Positions 1 through 9,000 of a stretch of DNA of 37,878 nucleotides are shown piece by piece (positions within the stretch are counted from its first letter, which is position 1; every line of letters starts with the position of its first letter). Position numbers and translations under genes: made by a program. This DNA is from Planctomycetota bacterium (GTDB lineage: Bacteria; Planctomycetota; Phycisphaerae; UBA1845): contig BOJX01000022.1 in the NCBI GenBank assembly GCA_016860685.1, positions 1-37,878 on the forward strand. Reading direction: 5' to 3'. Below the pieces are notes generated by a model that saw only the letters and a list, made by a program, of their open reading frames with translations, had not been told where the DNA came from and ran no database searches.

Positions 1-185
1 CCGGAGACCGGCTCGCTGTAGTTCTGCCACTCGCCGAAGACCACCTGACCATCGACCATCTTCGCCGGCGCGATCTTGATCGGGGTGACCCGAATGCCGT
101 TGTTGAGCTGCTGAAGCTCCTTCGCATTCGCGCCGACCGCAACCGCGACCGCCGCCAGACACGCAAGCACATACCTCTTTGCCAT
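1..185 (-). CDS. Secreted protein of unknown function, N-terminal part only
   Basis: The minus strand opens with ATG at 185-183, preceded by a strong AGGAGG at 196-201 about ten bases upstream. The first twenty or so residues form a Sec-type signal peptide: MAKRY, then a run of Ala, Val, Leu and Gly ending ANA-K. The visible mature part begins KELQQLNNGIRVTPIKIAP and continues to the window edge without a stop, so at least 61 residues are encoded and the C-terminus is missing. I do not recognise the family. The signal peptide and ribosome binding site make the start secure; the function is unknown. Confidence 0.75.
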   Translation of the reverse strand, partial: MAKRYVLACLAAVAVAVGANAKELQQLNNGIRVTPIKIAPAKMVDGQVVFGEWQNYSEPVS

Positions 186-1217
186 AGCTCGACATCCTCC
201 TAAACAAAACAAAACTGAACGATGAACACCGACCGCCCGGATGGGCGATCGAATTCCCCCCGTAGCACGATTCAAACCCCTGCGCCGCACGCCCCGAGAA
301 ACGACCCCTGATCAGGAAACATGCATGAAGGTCGTTTAAGGACGTTGCGAACGCCTATTCCCTTTATTCCTACCCCCCCAGCGCCGCCCGAGCCGAAAAA
401 CCAACCCCGTCCGCCTCTGTGAAAAAACGGACCAAGCCGGCGAAGGAAGATTGCTCGTTCATCCGACGACGTGACTCACTCTTCCCCTTGCATCAGACGT
501 GGACCGCTCATCCCTCATGAGGGTCGCGCTTCTTTCCGACAGTCGATGCTATCTGAAACCGTCGAATGAGTCAAGAGAAATTCCTACCCCCGTTTCTGCC
601 CCCGAGTTTTCAGCGAAAATCGCTTCTATTCTAGGGGTTCTGCGGTGCCATAGCTCTTCATGTTAAAAATTATCGGACTACGATCAATGGATCCCCGGAT
701 CTCCACGAGAGATCCTCCTTGCACCCGGGAATACGACGTCGTTCCTCTCCAGGAGAACCCAGAATCCTTGACGCCTCCTGAATCCCATGACGTGGCATCG
801 GGCATCACGACGGTCTTCACGTGACATCGCCCCCCGACCCGGGGGATCTCGAACAAGCGCTCACGGACCGGCGCGACTTGAAATCGCATCAACGTTCCGG
901 CGGATATCGTCGGGCGATCGCCTGTCCAGACGCGCCAGGATAGTGTCGGAACGCCGAACAAGTCCGTGATGAGAACGACGGTCGGTTCTCAAGCGCCCCA
1001 TCCCCCCCACCGCTTCATCGCAGTTGCGGCTGGGTATGCGGTGTCGAATCACACGCGATCATCGGAATCTCGGCGTCCGGGCTGGTTCACGCCGCGTCCT
1101 CGCTTCGGTACGATGCCTCCCTTCGTACCCGACGCCCGGTCGGGACAGGATGACGAAACGTGAAAGAAGGCGGGCTTCCGGGACGCGGGTCCGGAACGCC
1201 GACGGGAGCATCGGGAT
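186..1217. other. Non-coding stretch between divergent genes
   Basis: No open frame here has protein-like composition or a ribosome binding site. The stretch should hold the promoters of the minus-strand secreted protein and of the plus-strand PrpD-like gene, but I see no convincing -35/-10 pair. It contains an imperfect hairpin at 231-250 (CGCCC, loop GGAT, GGGCG, with outer pairs), which would lie in the leader of the secreted-protein gene, the compound inverted repeat at 299-337 listed separately, and a perfect palindrome CCCTCATGAGGG at 512-523. GC content is lower than in the neighbouring genes. Confidence 0.5.
299..337. promoter_or_regulatory. Compound inverted repeat
   Basis: AAACGACC (299-306) is repeated inverted as GGTCGTTT (330-337). 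The 23-base interval holds a perfect palindrome CCTGATCAGG (307-316) and another, CATGCATG (320-327). The element lies about 115 bases upstream of the minus-strand secreted-protein start. It could be a regulator binding site or a cruciform/RNA structure; nothing in the sequence decides which. Confidence 0.35.
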
Positions 1218-2759
1218 ATGACGCTGGGTCGTCGCATTGCCACGTGGGTGCAGAACATCCGTTACGAGGATCTTCCGGTTTCGACGATCCACGAAGTGAA
1301 GCGCCGGGTGATCGACTCGCTGGCGACATGTCTGGGCGCTTATCATTCCAACCCCGGTGTAGTCGCGCGGGCGCAGGCGATGTCCGTGAAGGCTTCGCCG
1401 CGCGGCGGCGCGACGGTCTGGGGCACGACCCACCGCACGACGCCGGACCTCGCCGCCTTCGCCAACGGCGCGATGGTGCGCTACCTCGACTATAACGACA
1501 CGTATTTAAGCCTTGAGCCAGCGCACCCGTCCGACAATCTTTCGGCCGCGGTCGCCGTCGCGCAAGCCAACCGTCGCACCGGGCGCGACCTCATCCTCGC
1601 CGCCGTCATCGGGTACGAGCTTCAGTGCCGGATGTGCGACGCGGACAGCCTGCGCAAAAGCGGCTGGGATCACGTCGTCTACGGCGCCGTCTCCACGGCG
1701 ATGCTCGCGGGCAGGCTCTGGGGCCTGAACGAAGATCAACTCGAGCACGCGCTGGGCCTGGCGGGCGTGTGCAACATCGCCACGCGGCAGACGCGCACCG
1801 GTCAGATTTCGGACTGGAAGGCGTGCGCGTTCTCCAACGCGGCGCGCAACGGCGTATTCGCCGCGGACCTGGCGCGGCGCGGGCTGACCGGTCCGTTCGA
1901 GATTTTCGAGGGTCCGAAGGGCTGGATGAAGCAGCTTTCCGTGCCGGGACTGCGCGACCTGGTCCTCGCCCCCGACGGCCGGTTCATGATCGACCGGACG
2001 TACATCAAGTACTGGCCCGCCGAGTATCACTCGCAATCCGCGATCGACGCCTGCCTTCAGCTTCGCCCGCATGTCGCCGGAAGGGACATCACCAGCATCC
2101 TCATCAAGAGCTTTGAGGCGGCAGTGAGTATCATCGGGTCCGAGCCGGAGAAGCTGCGCCCCACGTCGCGCGAGACGGCGGATCACTCGATGTTCTACTG
2201 CTGCGCGGCGGCGCTGGTGGACGGCGACGTGACGCTGGCGACGTTCGACGAAGACCGCCTGACCGATCCGCGCCTGCTCAGCCTCATCGACCGCACGAAG
2301 ATCGTCGAGGATCCCGAACTGAACCAAGGTTACCCGAAGGGCATCCCCAACGACATCACCATCACCTGCGCCGACGGGACCGTCGCCGCCAAGCGCGTGG
2401 ACTTCCCCCGCGGACACGCGGAGAACCCGATGACCGATGACGAGGTCGTCGCCAAGTTCCGCCGCCTCGCCGACGGCGTCATCCGCGACAAGGAAGCGGA
2501 CCGCATCCTGAAACTCTGCTGGAAGCTCGACACGCTCAAGGACGTGACGCCGCTGTTTGCGTTCAAGGTGATGACGAAATCCAACCGTGGAGGCGCGGCC
2601 GCGAAGCGCGGGGCAAAGACCGGACGACCTTCGAAAGCCGGCAAACCCGCCAAGCGCGGCGGAGCCTCCCCCAGCCGCTTGCCCAAGTCCGCAGGCAAAG
2701 GCGCCAAGAAGGCGCTCGCCGCTTCATCGGTCAGGACGAAAAACCGGCGCAGCCGCTGA
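1218..2759 (+). CDS. MmgE/PrpD family protein (2-methylcitrate dehydratase-like) with basic tail
   Basis: The family includes 2-methylcitrate dehydratase of the propionate methylcitrate cycle and cis-aconitate decarboxylases; these act in the cytoplasm without an iron-sulfur cluster. Residues 1 to about 450 read as a full MmgE/PrpD fold: the N-terminal helical domain has the family pattern around FANGAMVRYLDYNDTYL and PAHPSDNLSAAVAVAQ, and residues further on include DRTYIKYWPAEYHSQSAID and the DHSMFYCCAAAL segment. From about residue 452 there is an extra tail of some 62 residues rich in Lys, Arg, Ala and Gly, with about 20 basic and no acidic residues, resembling histone H1-like tails. No PrpB or PrpC gene is adjacent, so the substrate is not established. 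Start chosen at ATG 1218, which opens the fold directly; upstream in-frame sequence is not protein-like. Confidence 0.88.
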   Translation: MTLGRRIATWVQNIRYEDLPVSTIHEVKRRVIDSLATCLGAYHSNPGVVARAQAMSVKASPRGGATVWGTTHRTTPDLAAFANGAMVRYLDYNDTYLSLEPAHPSDNLSAAVAVAQANRRTGRDLILAAVIGYELQCRMCDADSLRKSGWDHVVYGAVSTAMLAGRLWGLNEDQLEHALGLAGVCNIATRQTRTGQISDWKACAFSNAARNGVFAADLARRGLTGPFEIFEGPKGWMKQLSVPGLRDLVLAPDGRFMIDRTYIKYWPAEYHSQSAIDACLQLRPHVAGRDITSILIKSFEAAVSIIGSEPEKLRPTSRETADHSMFYCCAAALVDGDVTLATFDEDRLTDPRLLSLIDRTKIVEDPELNQGYPKGIPNDITITCADGTVAAKRVDFPRGHAENPMTDDEVVAKFRRLADGVIRDKEADRILKLCWKLDTLKDVTPLFAFKVMTKSNRGGAAAKRGAKTGRPSKAGKPAKRGGASPSRLPKSAGKGAKKALAASSVRTKNRRSR

Positions 2760-2816
2760 TCGCAAAGCGACGATTGCCGATCGTTTGCTCGCCGCGCAGG
2801 AGGCGGATCGGAGTCC

Positions 2817-3665
2817 TTAACGCACGCACGCGCGCAGAAACTCCTCCCAGCGCGTCTGCTGTGAGAACTCAAGGCTCTCGTAGTACCGCCGGTTCGTCTG
2901 CTGCCGGCGGTTGGACGGATGATGAATCGTGATGCCGTGGGCGTCATCGTACCTGCCGCGGTGGCGCTCGTGCAGGACGACCGCGCCCACCGCGTCCAGA
3001 ACCGCCTGCGACGCTTCTTGCAGAGCGGCATCGTTCACGCGGCGCTGAATCTGATACGCCATGTCGAAAAGATCCTTGTCCATCGGCGCTGCCAGAAGGA
3101 TTGCGTCTTTCGGAACGCCGCCTTGTACGCGCTGCGGTTCTCGGGCAGCCCGTCCAGAAGGGCCACCGACCACGCGTCCACCGCCGTCCCCAGCGCCTCG
3201 AACCGGTGATCCACCGCCACCGCGGACCACGTCTTGTCCGACGTCGCGCTTTGACTTGTCGCCACGGCCAGTTCGTCCGCGGTCATGTCGGGCCGGGACG
3301 CAAGCTGCGCGAGCACCACGTCATACTCGACACCCTGCCACCCCACCCACTCCTGCGAATGCGCCAGCGCCGTCGCGTGTCCCGTGCCACAACGTCTGCA
3401 CCTCGATCGCGGCCATGTTGCAGCCGTCGTATCCAACGAAGTCGATGAAACCGATTTCGGGCAGCGCCCCCTCCAGCTCATCCAGGTCGAGCGCGTCCCG
3501 ATCCGTGTCGTCGGACATGACGTAGCCCGGATGCCAGTTCCAACCGTGACCCCAGAAATACAGCGCGTAGCGCTCCGCGGGACAGTGCTCGCGTCCCCAC
3601 GCGACGAAGTCGATCAGCGTCTGCGCGTCGCCCAGGTTGCGCTCGCCCCAATCCGCTAGCCCCAA
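2817..3665 (-). pseudogene. Clostripain-type (C11) cysteine peptidase, truncated and frameshifted
   Basis: Three minus-strand frames each carry a consecutive part of one C11 peptidase. The first (3665 to about 3385) has GDAQTLIDFVAWG, the catalytic-His region YALYFWGHGWNW and the catalytic-Cys region DFVGYDGCNMAA. The second (about 3385 to 3100) has SQEWVGWQGVEYDVVLAQL and continues to GLPENRSAYKAAF. The third (about 3100 to 2817) has MDKDLFDMAYQIQRRV and the C-terminus. So two frameshifts separate the parts. In addition the normal N-terminal strand region of roughly a hundred residues, expected before the GDxQTL segment, is absent: the homology stops at the CTAG end of a repeat element at 3656. 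Family members are exported, calcium-stimulated Arg-specific proteases. The catalytic dyad survives but the gene cannot give a full protein. Sequencing error could explain the frameshifts but not the missing 5' part. Confidence 0.8.
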
Positions 3666-3720
3666 ATCAAGCGTGAATGATCGGCCTTTTCTGCGTCACG
3701 ACCGCCGCGTTTGCGGCGTG
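3656..3720 (+). repeat. CTAG-ended repeat, copy 1 (one end)
   Basis: Starting at CTAG (3656-3659), about 65 bases match the left end of the element at 29210 with few differences; the shared core is CAAATCAAGCGTGAATGATC. A hairpin CGCCGC-GTTT-GCGGCG follows inside. No inverted partner end is visible downstream, so this copy is partial or decayed. It abuts exactly the point where the C11 peptidase homology breaks off, which suggests that its insertion or a rearrangement at it removed the gene's 5' end. Confidence 0.7.
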
Positions 3721-3858
3721 GCGGCGAAGCGGTGGCGGCGGCGGGTGGGGCTGCAGCAGGGCAGCGGGCTTTCGATTGCGGTGTTTTGTCGCCGGGAAGG
3801 TGGGGAACGGCGGCAAAGGTTTTGCGCGCTGTTTTGCGTCTTGCTTCCCCGACGCGGC

Positions 3859-3889
3859 GCAACCACTTTCTCGCGGTCGCGGCTCGGTT
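3859..3889 (-). repeat. 3'-end hairpin repeat, copy on minus strand
   Basis: Read on the minus strand this begins AACCGAGCCG and folds as CGACCG, an 8-base loop CGAGAAAG, then TGGTTG (pairs C-G, G.T, A-T, C-G, C-G, G.T, plus an outer G-C). It starts 12 bases downstream of the pseudopilin stop codon, in the sense orientation. It is homologous to the repeats at 19159 and 23402, with stem changes that keep pairing. Confidence 0.7.
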
Positions 3890-3901
3890 AGGCGCCAGAG
3901 G

Positions 3902-4873
3902 TCAGTTGGGCGTCCAGCCTTTATGCCGCGCGACCTCCTGCGGCCAGAGGTTTTCCGAGGTGAAGTAGTCCGGGTCGAGCAGGTCCGGCCACTCATAGGT
4001 TGTGCTTTCGGGGTAGCGGTTGTTGCCGCCCTCGAAGGGCTGCTCGTCGATCGTGATGGCGTTGTGCGGGCTGGCGTAGCCGATGTTGGTGTGTTCGCGC
4101 TGGCGCCAGAAGAACTCCGTGTCCGGGCGGACGCCGCGCAGGTCGCCGTTGGAGTACCGGTCGGACGTCCGTACCGTGAGTTTGCGCACGCTGCCGTCGC
4201 GCAGCAGGAGGTTGGCGGCGGGAGACGCCCGGTTGCCGTGGCGGTAGCCGACCGTGTTCGACCCCCAGTAAGGGTAGTCGAACCCGACGCCGTCGAGGGC
4301 GTGCGCGCTGAGACCGTGCATCCAGGTCCACCAGCCGTCGGCGGCGAGGATGCGGTTGCCGTCGAACTTCTCGCGTTCGAAATCCATGTCGGCGGTTTTC
4401 CCGCCCCAGGACGCCAGCGGGACGGCGATGCCGTAGCTGTAGTCCGCGCCGCGCCCGCCACCCAGCGGAGTCGGGTAGTTGAAGTTCCACGACGTTCCGC
4501 GGGCGACGTTCACCGGGTCCGGACGGGCGTCCTTCTCGCAGTACCCGATGTCCCACGTGTCGATGTAGCGGTTGACGTAAAGCACGTCGATCCAGGTGGA
4601 CATGATCCGTTTGTGTCCGGGCGATCCGGCGGTCGAGCCGTCGTCCCACTTCGGGTAGGCCTGGTGCTCGTCGAAGGCGTACTGGAGCCCAAGTCCGATC
4701 TGGTGGAGGTTCTGACCGCACGCGACCGTTTTCGCCTGCTCCCGGGCGTTCTGAAGCGACGGCAGGAGGATCGAGATCAGCAGAGCGATGATCGCAATAA
4801 CGACCAGCAGTTCGATCAGCGTGAACGCCGTGGGGCCGACAGACCGGATCGGGCGGTGAATTCGAGGTTTCAT
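3902..4873 (-). CDS. Type II secretion-like pseudopilin (prepilin-type N-terminal domain)
   Basis: A short basic leader is followed by the class III signal [19 protein letters not shown] (about residues 17-35), in which Ala replaces the usual Gly before the cleavage site, and by the helix continuing to [12 protein letters not shown]. The soluble part of about 280 residues ends with a RHGN....[12 protein letters not shown] stretch, like the C-terminal H-x(n)-DG motif of the abundant planctomycete pseudopilins. Such proteins are inserted in the inner membrane and processed by prepilin peptidase; the specific role is unknown. The ATG overlaps the stop of the upstream zinc-ribbon gene in an ATGA arrangement, implying translational coupling. 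A hairpin repeat lies just after the stop. Confidence 0.9.
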   Translation of the reverse strand: MKPRIHRPIRSVGPTAFTLIELLVVIAIIALLISILLPSLQNAREQAKTVACGQNLHQIGLGLQYAFDEHQAYPKWDDGSTAGSPGHKRIMSTWIDVLYVNRYIDTWDIGYCEKDARPDPVNVARGTSWNFNYPTPLGGGRGADYSYGIAVPLASWGGKTADMDFEREKFDGNRILAADGWWTWMHGLSAHALDGVGFDYPYWGSNTVGYRHGNRASPAANLLLRDGSVRKLTVRTSDRYSNGDLRGVRPDTEFFWRQREHTNIGYASPHNAITIDEQPFEGGNNRYPESTTYEWPDLLDPDYFTSENLWPQEVARHKGWTPN

Positions 4874-5364
4874 GGCGCTTCCTTAATTGAGGCGGCGCCG
4901 GTGGCCTGGCTGCCGCAACGGGTGCAGGAGGGGATCATCGGCTGCCGGGGAGGATCGCCCTCCAGCGGGGGAAGAAAAAGCTCTCCGCAAGCGTGGCACT
5001 TTTTGAGGAACCACGCTTCCTGGGCGCCGCAATCGCTGCATGAAAAAGGCGGCGCGTCCGCGACGTCGAGCGACCTGACGACGGTGTGCCCACACTTCAG
5101 GCACCTCAGCACGGCTCCGAATTCGCGGGAAACCGTCTGATCGCCGCCGCCCGATCGCCAGGAATACACGAGAACGGCGACGACGAGGATCAAGATGGCG
5201 GCCGCACCGGTGAACACACGCTTGGACACAGGCGCGGGCATTGATGTCGGCAGACCGCCAAGCAGGCGCGTCAGATGATGCGCCACGTGTTCGGCAAGCT
5301 GACGAATCATCGCTGGGCTCCGCATCCGGCGCCAGTGCGCATCCTGACGCGCCTCCGACGTCAT
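4870..5364 (-). CDS. Membrane-anchored protein with two zinc ribbons
   Basis: Starting at ATG 5364 the product is 164 residues: a cytoplasmic N-terminal segment, one transmembrane helix at about residues 51-68, then four CxxC pairs (C88/C91, C109/C112, C123/C126, C147/C150) that would form two zinc ribbons. ATG 5310 (MIRQLAEHV), with GGAG nine bases upstream, is an alternative start. The frame continues far upstream without protein-like sequence, so a longer start is unlikely. The stop overlaps the start of the pseudopilin gene, so the two are co-translated. I do not know the family; an accessory role in displaying or assembling the pseudopilin is only a guess from the operon. Confidence 0.7.
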   Translation of the reverse strand: MTSEARQDAHWRRMRSPAMIRQLAEHVAHHLTRLLGGLPTSMPAPVSKRVFTGAAAILILVVAVLVYSWRSGGGDQTVSREFGAVLRCLKCGHTVVRSLDVADAPPFSCSDCGAQEAWFLKKCHACGELFLPPLEGDPPRQPMIPSCTRCGSQATGAASIKEAP

Positions 5365-5673
5365 GATAGCCAGTTTACCCTGTCTGCGGCTCCGGGAGTA
5401 GGCGCCAAGGAGTCGGCACGGACGCGCCTTGCGCGGCGAGGGTGACAAGCGGGATTTTGCGCAGGGAGCGTTTCGGGCGCCTGAGGGTACCTCCGGGAAC
5501 CGAGCTTCGACACAGGGCTGGCACGGTGCGTGCAGCTTTCGTCGGTTGGGACGGGCTTGCCGCGGGAAGTTCCCGGCGAGGTTCGGGATTTCAGCCCGGC
5601 TTCTCTCGTCCGGCAGGGCCACAAGGGGTCGCCCTGCTGCTGTCGGCGCGAGCGGGCGGAAAGGAGCGGAGTC
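5365..5673. other. Divergent intergenic region
   Basis: About 309 bases separate the zinc-ribbon gene from the plus-strand small membrane protein. A perfect 7-bp hairpin GCAGGGC (5613-5619) / GCCCTGC (5631-5637) lies in the probable leader of the plus-strand gene, and a dyad CGGGAAGTTCCCG lies at 5563-5575. No promoter is clear and I see no gene. Confidence 0.4.
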
Positions 5674-5985
5674 ATGAATGCTCCGCCGTCCACGAGTTCA
5701 TGCCCGGCGCGGACGTCCCTGGGACGCCGTGTTCTGCGGACGTTGTATTTTATCTTCGTCGCCTACCCTTACGGGCTGGTGTCGCTGCCGCTGGCGACGT
5801 TCCTGATCTGGCATCTGATTCGCGGCGACGAAGCGCTCGTTGAGCACCTGCGGCGCGGATCGCTCGGGGATGCGCTGCAGTGCGGCGCGGTGATCGCCGC
5901 CATCACCGTGTTCGCCCTGCTCGCGGTCACTCATTTCGCGATGACGATGTACACCGGGTGGCGCGAGTCCGCCCGGCGACGCTGA
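5674..5985 (+). CDS. Small membrane protein with two transmembrane helices
   Basis: The 103-residue product starts at ATG 5674, with AAGGAG twelve to seven bases upstream; the frame is open further upstream but lacks protein character. After a Ser/Pro/Arg-rich N-terminus there are two hydrophobic helices, at about residues 24-48 (LYFIFVAYPYGLVSLPLATF) and 70-92 (CGAVIAAITVFALLAV), joined by a charged loop and followed by a basic C-terminus (WRESARRR). This predicts an inner-membrane protein with both ends in the cytoplasm. It converges on the end of the large PD40 gene. I do not recognise a family. Confidence 0.65.
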   Translation: MNAPPSTSSCPARTSLGRRVLRTLYFIFVAYPYGLVSLPLATFLIWHLIRGDEALVEHLRRGSLGDALQCGAVIAAITVFALLAVTHFAMTMYTGWRESARRR

Positions 5986-6036
5986 TCAGGATCGCCCCGC
6001 CGCGTTCGACGCGCTTGCACGATTCCGTTGCGGATC

Positions 6037-9000
6037 TCATCCGCCCTCCACCAGCCGGACCTGCACGTTCACAAACTCGAAGTCGTCCAGATCACCCCGG
6101 CAGGCTGTCGTCCGAACACTGATCGTGTTGACGCCCTCGGCGAGCCAGGCGGCGTCAAAGCGCGCCCGGAAGGGGCCGAAGCTTCCGTCCGACGGCGACT
6201 CCTCGAAGGAATATCGGAGGCGCTGTCCGTTGATCTCGATCCGGGGCGGACACTGAACGCCTTTCGCCAACATGCTGATCTCGGACTCGACCGCCGCCGC
6301 GCCGAGACGGCCTGCTTCAATGACGAACTGGGCGACGAAGGACTCGCCTTGAGCGCGGCGCTGGAACTGGCTGTTGATCGCGCCCTCGAACATGTCGTTG
6401 CCGAGGTGATGCACGTCGGGTGTGGCGTCCATCGCGAGCACGTCGGCCGTCAGCGGTTCAAGAGCGAAATCGACGGCGAGCACGCCGCGCCGCAGGCGCC
6501 GCGCCGGAACGTTCTGCGAGGTGGGGGCGTAACCCGGCAGCGACGCCGACATGGCGAAATGCTCCGGCATCGGCGGCAGCGACATCTCGTAGCGCCCCTC
6601 GACGTCCGTGGTCGTCAGGATCGACGGTCCGTCGACGATGTCCAGTTGAACCGTCGCGCCCGACAGCGGTTCCCGGGTTCCAGCGTCGCGGACACGCCCT
6701 TGAATGCGTCCCACCGGCTCGGGCGGTGCGGTTGTGCCGGGGATTTCGATCGAAGGATCGGCCTGCGGGAGCGAAATGCTCATCTGAGCGACGGGCGGGA
6801 TATCCGGCGTGAGGCGAGTCGTCGAAGGCGGCTCGGGGCGCGGCATCGCCATCGAGGGCGCGATTCCGGTCAGAGACATCGGCTCAATAACGACAGGAGC
6901 CTCAATGCGCGCGGAAAATTCAGGCGCCTCAGGCGTCAACGTCTCGGAATGCAAGGTCGGCAAATCCACCGATCGGCGCGAGGTCGGTTCAAGGATTTGA
7001 GCCTCGGCCAGCGCCGGTGGGGCGTCCGCCTCGGCTGCCGCCGGCAAGGGCGTCTGCTGACGCGGGGTCCGGACGGTCAGCGCCGGCGCAGGCTCACCGG
7101 GAACCTGATGCGGCTCCGACGGCGAGGTTCGCGGCGCTTCCGCAACCGGCAAGGCCGCGTCTGAAAAGCGCGGCGCACGGATCAGCGTCTCCGGTTCAAT
7201 CCGCATCGGCGGGTTCGTCGGTGCAGGTTGAGGCGTGATCGGGTCGGCGGAAGTCAATGCCGGGGCCGTCGCGCTTGCCCGGACCGTGTTCATCGGAACT
7301 GCGGTCGGATCGGCGACCGCCGCTTCGTTGGCGATCAACGCACCCGGCGTGATGCGCGGCGCGAGAGGCTGCAACAGCGGAGACGCCGGGGGCTCAGCGC
7401 TCGGCGTGCGCGCCGCCGATTGCGGAAGGTGCGGATCAGCGACGTCGCGCGGGATCGTCGAAACCGGCGAGGATCCCGTCGACGCCTGATCCGGAAGCAC
7501 CAGGTCGGTCTTTACCGCGGGCGCCGGCGCGGGCGCCGCCAGCGACTCAATCCGGGGCGCTTCGGCGCGACGTGCGGAGGACTGCACATGCACGGGCGGT
7601 TGCGACGGCGCGGCTTCCGCTGTCGCGGTCGCCGTGGGGGGCGTGGGGGTTGTCACGTCCAGTTCCGCCGGCATGTCCGGCGCTTCGGGCGACGTCATCG
7701 TCGTGGTGGGCGGCTGCGCAGGAGCGGATCCGTGGGGCGGCATGACGGCTTCGAGCGTCGCCGGTGCGGGAAGCTCGATCCGCTGCGAGATCACCGGCTG
7801 CTCGAACTGAGGCGCGAGCAACGCCAGTTCGACAAATTCCTTCTGAGACGCTTCCGCCTCGGCATCCGGGAGCGAGACCGATACCAGCTCACCTCGGACC
7901 TGTGAAAAAAGATCCTCCGCCCCAACGCTCGGCGCCAGGGACACCTTCACCGAACCTCGCCCGCGAAAAACGTCCGCCACGGCTGCGGTCACGTTCCAGA
8001 ACGTCATCAGCATGAAGATCAGCAGGTGCGCAAAAAGCGACGCCAGCAGACACCGCGCCAGCAAGCTGAGCTGACGGTCGCGCCCCGCCCTGAAAAGCCG
8101 CAACAGCAGAAGCAGCGCGAGCAATCCCAGCAGCAGCCCGAGCAGATTCGGCCAGATTTCCCGCCAGAACGCCGCCCACGGAAACCCGCCGTCGACAGGC
8201 TCCGACTGCCGGAAAACCTCCCGCGAAGCGGTCGCAAAAAGGTTGTAATCCTGCGCCGGATCGGGCGCCGCGCCGTCCAGCGGGCGGTCCGAACTGAACG
8301 TCAGCGCAAACCCGCCGAGCGACAGCGCCGGATCAAGATCGTTCGACGCGCTGTTGATCGTCGCTCCGAGAGACTCCGGCGACTGAACGACGCCCGCGAG
8401 AATCCGGGCGCGATAAAGGTCGAACCCTCCCAGCCCTTCCGGCCGGTCCGACGCGAAATAAAGAAAGTCTCCCACCGGGCTGACGCAGGGAGCACCCTCG
8501 CTGTGCGGCGTGTTAAGGACGGAGAGCGGTGCAATGTTGGAAGCCGCGCCGTCGTCATCGAGGCGCGCCGAGTAAAGATCATAAGGACGACGGTGGAACG
8601 TCTCGCGCAAGGTCGCCTTCCACGCATCCGCGGTCTCGACGACCGCCTCGCCCGGCGCTGGCCGGTTCGACGCGAAATACAGGGTCCGGCCGTCAGGCGA
8701 CGGCGCAACGCCGTACTCATTGAACTCGGTGTTGATTTCGTTGCCGAGATTGATCGGCTCCTGCCAGCCGCTCTCGCCGCGCCTTGCCATCCAGAGGTCG
8801 TACCCGCCGCGTCCCCCCGGGCGATTGCTGTAAAAATAAAGCGCCCGCCCGTCGGCCGTCGGAGCGGGGCCCAACTCGTCGTCCGGCGTGTTCAGCGCCA
8901 CGAGAGGCTGCGGGGCCGTCCAGCCGTCCGGCGTGCGCGAGGCGACGAAGATGTCCGCGTTTTCACTAGGTTTTCCGCGAATGAAATAAAGCGTCAGGCC

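Noticed and set aside
626-961. Minus-strand frame of 111 codons in the first intergenic region
   Set aside because: No ribosome binding site, no recognisable motif and composition unlike nearby genes.
1506-2417. Long open frame antisense to the PrpD-like gene
   Set aside because: It exists because GC-rich codons keep the complementary frame open; its product has no recognisable motif and the sense gene is a clear family member.
3677-5140. Plus-strand frame of nearly 490 codons across the pseudopilin and zinc-ribbon genes
   Set aside because: Low-complexity Val/Arg/Gly product, no binding site, and two convincing genes on the other strand.
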